Assembly: GCA_000467715.1 (NCBI GenBank)
Contig: AJFK01000065.1
Coordinates: 1-64,000, forward strand
Origin: Hysterium pulicare CBS 123377
Taxonomy: Eukaryota; Ascomycota; Dothideomycetes; Hysteriales; Hysteriaceae
Length of the DNA: 64,000 bases
Reading direction: 5' to 3'
Each line of letters starts with the position of its first letter. Positions within the stretch are counted from its first letter, which is position 1. A program made the translations under genes and the position numbers. The notes beneath the pieces are model-generated. The model saw only the letters and a list, made by a program, of their open reading frames with translations. It was not told the DNA's origin and ran no database searches. Positions 47,000-57,545 of the stretch are shown here, in pieces.

Positions 47000-47746
47000 G
47001 ATTGGCCAAAGTGTGTGTCGTAGCTTTGAAATTCAAGTGAGAGCAAGGCCCTAAGAGGAGATATCGGCGGTTACTCGCCTCATCTAAACTCCCTACGTCA
47101 GCAGCAACGCAAGTCCATTCACACTTTGGAGACTCTACAAATGACCAGCAAAAATTGCACTTTCACTAGCAATTATCCACGGTAGAGGTGTTGATGGTGG
47201 ATAGATGTGAGTCAGGACCGATAGGTAGACAGATTAACCTCGCTCTAGATGAGAAAGCGACTGATTGGTTACTCCACATGCTTATGTCAGCAATTAGTAG
47301 AATAAGACCGCTAGCAACTCTAACTCTTGGTTCTACATCGTGTTTACTTTCTTGTCCGAAACCCTCTTTTCTATGTTCATTCGAATCACCCTTCTCGAAC
47401 TGATTGAAGAGTCATCTGAAAGTGCACTATTCTTAAAGAAATCGAAGCGCAAAAAGCTGAAAGCTGAAACGCCATCGCTCTTACAACATTTGATTGAGCT
47501 TTGCATGCCCATGTATTTAAATATCAAACCCCATCGCCCAAGCGCCTCTAATACCTCAACTTTTGCTTCCTCTTGGATCGGAAGCTGACAGTAGCACATT
47601 GTGGGGTTGGCAATACGGCGTGGAGGTTGCTAGTGCGAGGCAGAGCGTGATATGGATGCAGCACATAGAGAAGGAAGTAAAGCGCAAGATCGAGCTCAAA
47701 AATAAGGAAGCCAATCTTCTTGAAAGTAGCTGCTGCATTAAGATTT
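47000..47746. other. intergenic, no gene seen
   Basis: These 747 bases contain the QNS1 promoter (minus strand) and the 3' side of the ankyrin relic. Frames of 60-92 codons on both strands overlap each other and show no motif. Confidence 0.5.
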
Positions 47747-48526
47747 CTATGAAGGGTAGTGAGAAAGTATATCGTAAAGTTCCGTCTGGCCTCTCCGCTG
47801 AGCCATCTCAGCCGGAGTTTCACCAATTATATTCTTGATTGTGCGATCCGCTTCGTTGTCTAGCAGAAACTGAAGTCGATCTTTGGCCCCCCTATATACA
47901 GCGTAGTGAAGTGGAGAACTCCATGGGTGAGAAGGGGCGTTGATGTCCATGCCATGATCGATCAGGAAACTCATGATCGGAATGCCACCATTACCTCGGG
48001 GAGTGATTGCACTGTATAAAGCCTGAGGATCTAATTTCGCCCCATGGGCAAGGAGCAATTCGAGAATTGTGGTTGACGGGTGCAGAGCAGCGGTTGCTAG
48101 AGGCGTGACACCTGCAAGGCTTCGGCGGTTAGGGTCAGCTCCTTGCTCTAGGAGCCACTTTGTGCACATTTCATTGTCCAACACGAGTCTTTGAGACATT
48201 AGTGATGTTTTATGACTCGTTTCTTGAGTTGTAGATATCGTGCCTTAAAGCAGGAGAACCAAACTCCGTTGAGTTGATGTCCCACCCGTGAGTCAAAAAC
48301 TCCTGGAAGATCGCGGGATCTTCACTCGCGGTGGCACTTAAGAAGGCTAACTTTGTGATCTGAGCACCATGCTCAAGTAGTTGTCTCACCACCGCAGCAT
48401 GACCTGACTTGACAGCACGGCTGTATTGAGATCATCCTGTGAAAGCTTCGGGTTGGAACTCAGGATGATTTGAAGTTCCTCAACATCGCCTCGGGAGCAA
48501 AAATCTTGGAGTATCGAAGGTGTCAT
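47747..48526 (-). pseudogene. Ankyrin-repeat gene with two frameshifts
   Basis: Three consecutive pieces in alternating frames form one ankyrin protein. Piece 1 starts with ATG at 48526 (MTPSILQDFCSRGDVEELQI). Piece 2 reads MVRQLLEHGAQITKLAFLSA up to its stop at 48210. Piece 3, in the frame of piece 1, has WLLEQGADPNRRSLAGVTPL, LELLLAHGAKLDPQAL, FLIDHGMDINAPSHPWSSPL and FLLDNEADRTIKN, ending at 47747. About five repeats can be seen. The shifts lie near 48405-48420 and 48200-48230 and cancel each other. Neither place has usable splice sites. No effector domain is attached. The cause could be mutation or sequencing error. Confidence 0.65.
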
Positions 48527-48867
48527 GGGAACTCCGTCGCTTTTCTGCGATGAGAATTGGAGCTTGAGGATGATAACTGCGAAAACAACCCCGGAAGCAG
48601 GGTCACCCGACTTGCTATGTCAGCCTTGGAATTTGAGGCACAGCTAGTATGCACATCGATGTTTTTACTTCGTTACACTATGCCGCCGATAACTTATTTA
48701 GCGTAACGAGCTGAAAGTAATTTTTCTACCTATAACGAACATAATGGAAATTCAGATTTCAACCCATTGCGAAAAGTCTAACATATGTCGATGACAAGCA
48801 TGTTGAGTGATTGGGGGCCAAGACGTTGTAGCGCTAACACCAATTGTTGAACCGTCAAAATACTTGA
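48527..48867. other. intergenic, no gene seen
   Basis: A 341-base AT-rich gap between the ankyrin relic and the following open frame. Nothing supported. Confidence 0.4.
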
Positions 48868-49323
48868 AGAACATGCGAGGCCTTGATTGAGCATCCTGTG
48901 GAGGCTATTGTGGTTAAATTAACGTCGCCGTATATTCTAAAGGCCGTTATTAAAGGATTGACAAAGGAGAAAGGGAGAGACAAAAACGAGGAGTAACAAT
49001 TCCCATTCGGCAAGGTCAAGGACTTCAGTGACGAAGATTATGTGCGTGCATTTGTTACGATACTATCTGTGAACGCGACCAAGGAAACGATTGGATATAG
49101 ACCAATGGGACCAGATCATGGAAATAGTTGGCGGTATCATACCTTACTGAAGGACGAAAAGCGCTGGGATGAAGTTAAGTACAATCCCCTAGATAAAGAC
49201 GATGTTGCACTTGAAGAAAGGGCAAAAGGAAAGAGCTTCTTCAAGGACGACCCCGACCATGAAGGGAAACAAGCCATAATCTGGATCGAGGACAACCCGA
49301 GGTCATGCCACGAATATAAGTGA
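48868..49323 (+). pseudogene. Unrecognised coding remnant with one in-frame stop
   Basis: One frame stays open for 151 codons except for a TAA at 48994-48996. It begins without an ATG (TCEALIEHPVEAIVVKLTSP) and after the stop reads QFPFGKVKDFSDEDYVRAFV, then WRYHTLLKDEKRWDEVKYNP and EGKQAIIWIEDNPRSCHEY before a TGA. The mix of hydrophobic and charged residues looks protein-like. The TAA could come from CAA or GAA by one change. I do not recognise the family. An intact spliced gene with a start further upstream remains possible. Confidence 0.35.
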
Positions 49324-49749
49324 TGGAATACCACATCTCTAGTTCTCGATTACAGAATTTATAGAGAGCTGTACATCGATGTCTACATTTGTGATTAATA
49401 TTAAACGACTCATACATTGCGGATCTTCTTCAGATCGGTTGACGATGGCAAGATGCTTTGCTTGAACAAGCTAATCGCGAAATGAAGATCCTCGCCCTAC
49501 ATGACGTGAGTATGGCATCTTGTCGTATCAAAAAGGTGGATATACTTACTACCTCTCCCTCTTGCACAAATATCAGACTTGCACCACTGCTTGTAGTAGT
49601 CTAAAACATTCTTGCACATCGTCCATGATCTCGTACGCCGCAAGCATATACGGCTCCGGGCTCACATGAGATCATCCATGGCGCTGTACCTTTGGATTTA
49701 TGCCACCGTGTTCAGAGGATATCCTGGAAAACCTTACCTCAGTCCTATC
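49324..49749. other. intergenic, no gene seen
   Basis: These 426 bases separate the preceding remnant from the TIP41 stop codon and should include the TIP41 3' region. Confidence 0.45.
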
Positions 49750-50621
49750 TCATTGCAGAACGAGCCTCTCCAACGTCTTGTCCACGATCGGCAGCAACTC
49801 CACTAACCGGTTCGGATCCCTCATCAGTGCCGGGACATCCTCTCTTGTCTTCACGAGTGCTTCTCTTACGACCTCGAACTTCTGTTCCCTTGCAGTATAC
49901 TCCCTAATCACCTCTCCGGTCGCGAACTCGACAAACACCCTTGTGTCTCGTATTCTAAAGATAACGTCATCTAAGCGCATGAAGAACCGCATGAGAAGTA
50001 GCAGACGAGCCGGCATCACCCTAATCTTGCAGGATAGCATGGCGATACCGTTGTCTGCGAGCTCGTCTTCGTAGAGCATAACGTCGTCGAAGAAGAGAAT
50101 CGGATCCGGGCGTTTCAGGAGGGCGAGAGGAATAGGCGTATCGGTTGGTTCGAAGGCGGGCGGGGGTTCAGAGGAGCCTTTGTAATCGGTGCTATAGGAC
50201 CAATCGAAGGGTTTGACTACTTCTTTGATGTCTTCGAACTGCTTTTGGCTGGGGAGCCGGTCAGAGAAGACCGAGCATGTCAAGGTTGGAGCAAGCTCTC
50301 GTACCGGTTCTGCTGCCACTCTCTCGAGTAGGATACCTTTAACATAGCCTCCCCCGTCTTGTCGACTTTATCCAGCGCATCAAATGCGTTCAACTCAATC
50401 TTCCAGCCGCTCTTCGCGTGTTCTATCCTCGCGAAATTGTCGCCGAAGATCATCTCAGGCGGAGCGATGCCCAACTTTTTGGTCATATCCTCGATCGGAC
50501 CGGCCTTGAGGATGGGCAGTTTCCGCGTCGTAATCCGGAAGCCTTCTCTAGAAATCGAGGCATCGGCGTCATGGCTTGGGACATGGGTGTCTAGAGGGGC
50601 GCCGTTTAACGACGACATCAT
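49750..50621 (-). CDS. TIP41: TIP41-family protein, TOR pathway regulator
   Basis: Two exons, 50305-50621 and 49750-50248, give 271 residues. Family motifs are EGFRITTRKLPILKAGPIED, FGDNFARIEH, WKIELNAFDALD, VVKPFDWSYSTDYKG, PILFFDDVMLYEDELADNG and RLLLLMRFFMRLDDVIFRIR. Tip41 binds Tap42 (alpha4) and type 2A phosphatase catalytic subunits and relieves Tap42 inhibition in TORC1 signalling. The intron starts GTACGAG, a weak donor, but the join gives REWQQNRQKQFEDIKEVV in phase. The ATG at 50621 (or 50618) is preferred. An in-frame ATG at 50831 would add 70 residues of low-complexity character. It is divergent from the Aurora kinase gene. Confidence 0.9.
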
Positions 50622-51004
50622 TGCTGATGAGCCAAATTCGCCCTCGTGATATGAAAGGTGAAGTGTCGAGCCAACAGTGAGTGCAGGAGAGGAAGAATTG
50701 CGTCGGTGCTGCAGTCGAGCGTACAAAAGCGTGGGGTTGCGGCCGAAGCTCCCGCTGACATGCAGCTCGGGACGACTTCGGCCCAAATGTGATGCGCAAC
50801 GTCGGCCACGCAACGGGTTGCTATAGGGCATGTAAATAATAACAATCCTGTACCTTTCGGCCTGCGCATATCCACCCGCCCTTTGCTATTACATCCCAGC
50901 ATACAAGCGCTGCTACCAGCGATCCACCGGGGCCATTTGATTCTTTCGTCTTTTATAACACTCTCATTTACGAGTCGCATCTTCGTCCTCCACACCAACT
51001 CACA
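50622..51004. promoter_or_regulatory. Shared divergent promoter, TIP41 / Aurora kinase
   Basis: These 383 bases separate the two start codons, so both promoters lie here. No TATA box is obvious. Confidence 0.5.
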
Positions 51005-52320
51005 ATGGACGTCCAGAACCTCGAAGCCGCCTTCGAGCGCATCACAGTCACGGACGAGAATGACGACCAGCTTGTTACTACTACTACATATCACAAATCA
51101 AAAGTATTTGATTCCCCACTCATTCTTCTATCAATCGAAGCCCATCTAACACCACCGAAAAAGGGCTCGCTCACTGGACTGTCACTCTCGCAACTCGCCT
51201 CTTCAACTTCCAATGCAAACCGCATGAAGCCCATGAATCCACAGCTCCAAAAACTGCAACAGCAAGCAAATGGCGGCAAAGTCTTAGCCTCATCAATAAC
51301 GAAAGTCACCTTGCCTTCCCAAGCAGCACAACATCGCTCTTCGGACGAATCATCATCTCATCGCCTTACCGAATCCAGACTCTACCCTCAAATCATTTCT
51401 CCAAAACAGTTCCACTTAGGCATGTTCGAAATTGGTAAGCCACTTGGCAAAGGCAAATTCGGTCGCGTCTACCTCGCCAAAGAGCGCTCTTCAGGATTCG
51501 TCTGCGCCCTCAAAGTCCTCCACAAGAATGAACTGCAACAGGGCAAAGTAGAGAAGCAAGTCCGTCGAGAGATCGAAATCCAATCGCATCTCGCACATCC
51601 TAATATCCTGCGTTTATTTGGCCACTTCCACGACGCCAAGCGTGTTTTCTTGATCCTGGAGTTTGCAGGCAAGGGAGAGCTGTATAAACATTTACGGCGT
51701 GAACAGCGATTTCCAGAATGGAAAGCTTCCCAGTATATCGCACAGATGGCTGCAGCATTAAAATATCTCCATAGGAAGCATGTCATGCACCGAGACATCA
51801 AACCCGAAAATATCCTAGTTGGTATCCATGGCGAGATCAAGATTTCTGATTTCGGTTGGTCTGTTCATGCTCCGAACAACCGTCGCAACACCATGTGTGG
51901 AACGCTCGATTACTTGCCCCCAGAGATGCTGAAGGGAGGAGGTAAGGAGAACTTTTATAGCGAGAAGGTCGATCTCTGGAGTTTAGGCGTGTTGACGTAC
52001 GAATTCTTGGTTGGCGAGGCTCCGTTTGAAGATACCCAGATCATGACTCAGAGAAAGATCGCCAGAGGAGACTATACTGTACCTGGATTTGTGAGCCCAG
52101 AGGCTAAGGACTTGATTAAGAGGGTGAGTAATATATCTCTCAAAGACAATCGGAAAAGTTACTAATATCGATACAGTTACTCGTCCTCGACCCCGAAAAG
52201 CGCATTCCGCTCGAAGAAGTTGAGAAGCACCCTTGGATCGTCAAGCACTGCATCAAGGGTGAACGAGCCTACCAGCGCAGCTCCGGCGATAAGCTCAGAA
52301 GTAGTGGCGAAAGCTACTGA
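51005..52320 (+). CDS. Aurora serine/threonine kinase (Ipl1/Ark1-like)
   Basis: Two exons, 51005-52123 and 52177-52320, give 420 residues. The kinase domain runs from about 141 to 395. The glycine loop is GKGKFGRV (148-155), the catalytic lysine is Lys170 in ALKVL, the catalytic loop HRDIKPEN has Asp264, and DFG is at 282-284. DFGWSVHAP and [12 protein letters not shown] are Aurora-specific. Thr296 in RRNTMCGT is the expected activation-loop site. The intron splits LIKR from [20 protein letters not shown]. The N-terminal 140 residues are disordered, Ser/Gln-rich. Aurora is the catalytic subunit of the chromosomal passenger complex, correcting kinetochore attachment and controlling cytokinesis. 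I see no N-terminal destruction box with confidence. Confidence 0.94.
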
Positions 52321-52823
52321 ACTATGATGCCCGAAATGGTGTACGTGAAGTCTTGGCGTGTGACGTCAAGCGGGAATGAAATGAATGTAGTGGCTGGGTT
52401 GTATTATTCTTCTCATTTTGGATTTTCGGGCGTTCATTGGAGATTGGACAAGAAGTCGAACATTGCATGAAATGGAGTTTGATGGAGTATGGAAGTGGTA
52501 TCTCTGAAATGCCAACTGTCTAACAGGGCTGTTCATAATGAAAGGAACCATAATTTCGATCTTGTTCACCTCAAAAGACCATGGTCACGAAGCACGTGCA
52601 TAGTTCGAACTCGATATCAGTAGTTGTGTATGAGGCATACTCTCACAAGTGAAGAGTAATATGCCCACAGAGTGTAGATTGAGTGCCTGATATCCTATGC
52701 AGATAAGTACTGGAACGCCGACGCTATGCAAGATCATCAATAGTACAATGATACACATCCTCAATCCACCAAATGCCAGAATTCAATCCCAAACCCCTGA
52801 CTCCCGGTCAAAAGACTGCCCCC
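52321..52823. other. intergenic between convergent genes
   Basis: These 503 bases lie between the Aurora and ATP23 stop codons. No coding feature is supported. Confidence 0.5.
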
Positions 52824-53846
52824 TCACCGATAGATCTCATCAAAAGGTCTCGGATCACTGAAACAGCTATCCCAGACCTCATTCACTATCTTAGCAGCGT
52901 GCACATCATCTTTGATCCCTGGTCGATTCATAAGTGATAGAGTGGCGCGCCGTCGAACACAGTTTTGGAGTTGCTCAGTGATTCTCCATTGGTCTCTCGT
53001 GAAGAATTCGCGGGTGAAGCGGCATTCACCTGAGAGGGTTGCGGCGCGGATCTAAGGTCAATTTGTTAGTGGATTGCGCTACGTGATTTATGTCTGTCGT
53101 TTAGGATTAAAGGAAGAATGAAGGAGCAGGAAAGGAGGTAGAAATGTGAAGGAGGCAAGCTCGCTCAGGTTTGGTAAACAGCCACGGAGTACTTTCACCT
53201 TCCTAGGCGGAGCTCCAACGAGACCCGGAAAATCTCACATCCTACCCTTCATGATGCATCCAAAATGAGATCTTGCCTCCTCTCCGCCTCCAGAATAACC
53301 AGAAGATACAACACTCACCTCAGTACAAGCCTGGTGTTTCAAATTGTTGTTGTCGACCTTAAACTTTAAGTAGTCCCACGCATGTATCATCTCATGCGCC
53401 AATGTATCTTCCACATGTCCTCTATTCCTAAATTGGTTTGCGCACAGCAAGATACCGTAATCGAGCGCGAAGCCACCGGTCATGTCCGTCGTACACCTTT
53501 TGCATTGGATGTTTTTCGAATTGAGGTCACCGCCGAGCTTGGATATTTCGGTTTGCATGAAGCGGACTATAGGACCTATGATAGATTAGCTAGAGGTTCG
53601 CAGCAAATAGAAGAAATGTCAAGATGTACTGTATTGGAGGAGATAGTCCCTGTTTTCTTCGCATCGCTTGCAATCGGCTTCTTCTTTGATTTCGTCTCTA
53701 GTTGCAAAGTACTTGCGCCTTTCCTCCATACTCGCTTGCCCTGATAGTATTGCAAAGAAGGAACTCCATGTATAATAAGATTTATCGAGCTTGGGAGGGT
53801 CTGCCGTGGCTTTTGCGGGACTCGTCCCATCCGGTCTCTGATCCAT
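52824..53846 (-). CDS. ATP23: Mitochondrial inner-membrane metalloprotease Atp23
   Basis: Three exons, 53630-53846, 53319-53575 and 52824-53051, give 233 residues. The zinc site is HEMIH at 133-137 in [16 protein letters not shown]. Family motifs are [35 protein letters not shown] and, in the last exon, [19 protein letters not shown]. Many paired cysteines fit import and oxidative folding by Mia40 in the intermembrane space. Atp23 trims the Atp6 presequence, helps build the ATP synthase Fo sector and degrades some intermembrane proteins. The last intron is long for this window (267 bases). I chose ATG 53846 (MDQRPDG); an in-frame ATG 79 codons upstream would overlap the promoter of the neighbouring gene. 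Confidence 0.92.
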
Positions 53847-54149
53847 GGCTGGCGGATGATGGTAGATATAAAGATGACGCGATGGAGAAAACAGAAAAGG
53901 AAGGTAGAATGGTAGAATCAAGACGCAGGGCGTGCACATGAAGTATAGGGCGCGATGCTTGGACAGAACATTGACCGGTCGAAGTGAAAGATGCGGAATG
54001 AGCGGGGATGCTGATTGGTTGGAATCGCGGTGTTGGATCTCCGCTAGAAAAATGGTGGAGGATAAATTGGAGTCATTCCCCAAGTTCCCCGCTACACAGA
54101 AGTGTGAACGACTGCGGTTGAGCGAGGACGAGGAGCTTCAATAGCCAAA
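53847..54149. promoter_or_regulatory. Shared divergent promoter, ATP23 / PRO1
   Basis: Exactly 303 bases separate the two start codons, so both promoters must lie here. No named motif is seen. Confidence 0.5.
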
Positions 54150-55740
54150 ATGGCCCTTCATGTGAAGAAGCATCTTACTATCGTAATAAAACTCGGTATT
54201 ACTTGGCCTGTACTAATTCCCTTCATTGTCAGAAGAGGTCAGCTAACTAACGTCCTTGTTAGGTACAAGCTCAATTGTCGACGAAAGGACTCACCAGCCT
54301 CTGCTCTCAATTCTCTCCGTGATAGTAGAAACAGCTGTAAAGCTCCATCAAGATGGCCACAAAGTCATCCTTGTCTCCTCCGGTGCCATCGGCGTTGGTC
54401 TGCGTAGAATGGACCTGGACAGAAGACCCAAGCACCTTCCCAAAGTGCAAGCACTGGCAGCAATTGGGCAATGTAGGCTGATGAGTCTGTGGGATCAGCT
54501 ATTTGGACATCTCAGACAACCCGTGGCACAAATACTCCTCACGAGGAATGACATAGCAGATCGGACGCAATACCTGAATGCCCAGAACACCTTCATCGAA
54601 TTGCTGAATATGGGCGTAATACCGATTGTCAACGAGAATGACACATTGGCTGTCACTGAAATCAAATTCGGAGATAACGATACCCTCTCAGCTATCACAG
54701 CCGGAATGGTGCAAGCAGACTACTTGTTTCTCATGACGGACGTAGACTGTCTCTACGACAAGAACCCGCGCACAAACCCAGACGCCAAATCCATCACAGT
54801 TGTGGAAGATATTGCCGATCTCGCCGCGGACGTCTCTAGTGCTGGCTCTGCTCTGGGAACAGGAGGCATGTCAACGAAAATTGTAGCAGCACGCCTAGCC
54901 ACATCTGCAGGCGTTACAACCATAATTACCAAATCCTCGAAACCAGGAAACATCTCCGCAATAATCAGGTATGCCGAAGCACAAAAGGCTGCGAAGATAT
55001 CGAGTCGAAATAGCTTAGACGAACCTGCCATGACTCCCTCGCAAATCGTAATTCTGAACCTCCATGGCGCGAATCAAACTATATCTTCTACATCTCCTTC
55101 AACAACACAAGCAGCCCCGGCTCGAACTCCCTCACCAATGATGGACAGCTTGGAGCTCCCACCTTTACACACTCGCTTCCTGCCCCACCCCCATCCCATC
55201 CGCGACCGCTACTTCTGGCTCCTCCACGGTCTCGCACCGCATGGCACAATTTACATTGACCATGGCGCGTGGCATGCGCTAACTGACAAAGCCGGTCTTC
55301 TCCCCGTCGGTGTTGTAGACGTCGAAGGCTCCTTCGCCCAACAAGAAGCCGTCCGGCTCGTCGTCGTACGGAGACCTCGCTCCTCATTCCATCGTCCGCC
55401 GACTCCTCCTACACCCTCGCAAGCACAACACGCCCTCGCACATGCTCAGGCACATATCCACGGTACCTCGATCGCGACCAATTCCGTCTCAGCCCCCTTC
55501 GAATCTCAGAACCCGGCACCGTTTGAAGTGGGCCGCGCGATAGTCAATTATTCTGCAAGCGAGATTAGGAGGATCAAAGGGTTGCAAAGTACGCAGATTC
55601 ATGATGTGCTTGGGTATGCGGATAGTGAGTATGTGGCGCTGAGGGAGAATATTGCGTTTCATGGGTTGGAGAGGAGTAGGCCTACAACGCCTGCTTTTGG
55701 GCAGAGGACTGGGGAACAGCACAACATCGATGCAGCATGA
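54150..55740 (+). CDS. PRO1: Glutamate 5-kinase
   Basis: Two exons, 54150-54195 and 54263-55740, give 507 residues. The join yields TIVIKLGTSSIVDE, the start of the amino-acid-kinase fold. Then come VILVSSGAIGVGL, ALAAIGQCRLMSLW, PIVNENDTLAV, FGDNDTLSAITAG, FLMTDVDCLYDKNP and GTGGMSTKIVAARLATSAG, all glutamate 5-kinase motifs for glutamate and ATP binding. A PUA domain follows (about residues 325-480, including YIDHGAWHALTDKAGLLPVG), interrupted by a Pro/His/Ala-rich insertion that makes the protein longer than usual. The enzyme phosphorylates glutamate in the first, feedback-inhibited step of proline synthesis. It is divergent from ATP23. Confidence 0.94.
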
Positions 55741-56229
55741 CCGTGTGTGGACAGGGGGCAACTCTGAAACTTAGAATTGGCATTTTGGGGATGTATTTGC
55801 GGTTGGTGTGACGAGAAGTATGCTTGCTGTTCTTGGCGTAAGTAGCCGGAGACGGAATTGGCGTTGATGGAGCTATATTCTATTCTGATGTGGTCTCATA
55901 CGGGGTAGAGATACTCGTTCTGCTATTCTTACGCTTGAGCCTGGATACTTGAGCACAATAGATACTTCCAAATGTATCCTGAAAACCTCAAGTAGAGATC
56001 CAATGATCATGACGAGCAAGAAATACCACATAGCTTCTCAAGGTCAAAGGCCGCTATGGATTGGACGCGTCCAATAGGTGAAGTTGATGATCTTCCCTCC
56101 AAGCCCGGGAGTAGGACGGGATTCCTAGCGGGAGATAATTCGCTTGCTTCCTCTAGTATAAGAGCTTCGGACGTAGTAACGGCTCACCGAAGCACGTGGA
56201 CGGCAGAATGGATTGGGAGAGCCGTTCAT
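55741..56229. other. intergenic between convergent genes
   Basis: These 489 bases lie between the PRO1 and TIM21 stop codons and hold their 3' ends. Nothing else is supported. Confidence 0.5.
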
Positions 56230-57295
56230 TTACCACCACCGGACCCCGAACATTTTTGGAGAAGCCTTTCCGTCTTGTTTGTCATCTTCGTTCTCGAGGT
56301 AAATTCTTTGGTGGCCTGTTAGATGTTAGCAGAAATGCCCTGGGTCAGAAAAATGTATGGGAGTAATGAGATGTTGATTGGTGTGAGGCATGAACGAAGT
56401 CTGGAAGCACTCTCGATATCCTCTCAAGTGATAGGACGAAGGGATCATGGGCTCAAGATAGAAAATTAAAGAACTCTTGTATTAGTTTGAGCAACTTCGG
56501 GGAACGAGCCTAACTCCAGTTTGACGTATATCGGAAAAGAACTTACCTTTTACATCCACAGCTAGCGTCCTATACTCATACTCGTTCTGACTGGGCTTCT
56601 TCGTCATATGAACATGTACAACGCCCTGATTAAGCGGCCCCTCGACATAGAATTTCATGTGTAGATGTTCCGTTCCCCATCGATCTGTTTCTGTCGTCGA
56701 ACTTGTGTCGCCCGTCAGTCCTTAAGCCATTCTTTCAGTGGGTCGTGGTTTGAGTATGTGCGTACGCAATAATCCTATTCCTGGCCCAGCGACTCCAACT
56801 CGGCTCTCCGTAGGCCTTGATCTTGCTTCCGTCCCCTAACAGTTTCGTGCATCTTGAATCTCTTCGTATCTGATCCGTCGCGCGATTAAAGTGGCTGGTC
56901 TTGCTATCGTAGGAGAAGACCTCGGAATATAGGAGCGCAAATACGCCACCCTAGCATTCGTCCAACATGAGCAAATCCCTTCCTGGCATCATATGTATAT
57001 TTGGACGGAGGGGAGTAATTACTGTCATAAGGATCCCCACAATCACAATGGCAAAATTGAAACTCTGCTGCGTAGTCCTAGCAGCCTTTTCTCCAGCACT
57101 GAGATCCGTCCACTGCACACGTCCATCGTCATTCACAACGGTGACATGTCTGCGGCTGGAAGGGGAGCTGGGAGAGCTCGCTTTTAAGCTTCGGTATGTT
57201 GAGAAGGCATTAAGTCGTAGTCTTGATGGTGGAGACGATGGCGAAGACAATCGTAATAATTGCGAGCTTGCTGGCGGTCTTCGCAAAACTGTCAT
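56230..57295 (-). CDS. TIM21: Mitochondrial import inner-membrane translocase subunit Tim21
   Basis: Four exons, 57023-57295, 56766-56950, 56547-56701 and 56230-56315, give 232 residues. An Arg/Ser-rich presequence (MTVLRRPPASSQLLRLSSPS) is followed by VTVVNDDGRVQWTDLSAGEK and a single membrane helix across the first join (NFAIVIVGILMTGGVFALLY). The intermembrane-space domain has CTKLLGDGSKIKAYGEPSWS, RWGTEHLKFYVEGP-like sequence and GVVHVHMTKKPSQNEYEYRT. It ends in VRWW. Tim21 contacts the TOM complex and couples the TIM23 channel to respiratory complexes. The frame at 56951-57295 ends inside the first intron, so only splicing gives the full protein. It is head-to-head with the Msp1 gene. 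Confidence 0.92.
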
Positions 57296-57545
57296 AGTTC
57301 ACATTGGGGGAGGGCTGAGTGGTGAATAGTGAATGTAGCTTCGGCTCATGATGCGGAGGTGAGCAAATCCATGCCTGCTGCTTGTCCCCGCGGCTTGAGA
57401 GTGAGCCAGCCACTGTGGCGGCAGCAGGACAACCACCTCATAAACTTTCAACGAGACAACTCAACATCGCCATCCTCCCCTTCCCCCCTATTCATTGCAT
57501 CGTCGCCTCTCTCTCGATACTCCGCAGTCTCCGAATATCGGAACG
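57296..57545. promoter_or_regulatory. Shared divergent promoter, TIM21 / MSP1
   Basis: Only 250 bases separate the two start codons, the tightest divergent pair in the window. Both products act on mitochondrial membranes, so coordinated expression is plausible but not shown. Confidence 0.5.

Noticed and set aside
50622-50831. 70-residue N-terminal extension of Tip41 from the ATG at 50831
   Set aside because: Low-complexity sequence absent from the family, and it would consume most of the shared promoter.
51103-51150. Possible intron inside the Aurora N-terminal region beginning GTATTTG
   Set aside because: The nearest good acceptor would change the reading phase, and the unspliced frame continues cleanly into the kinase domain.
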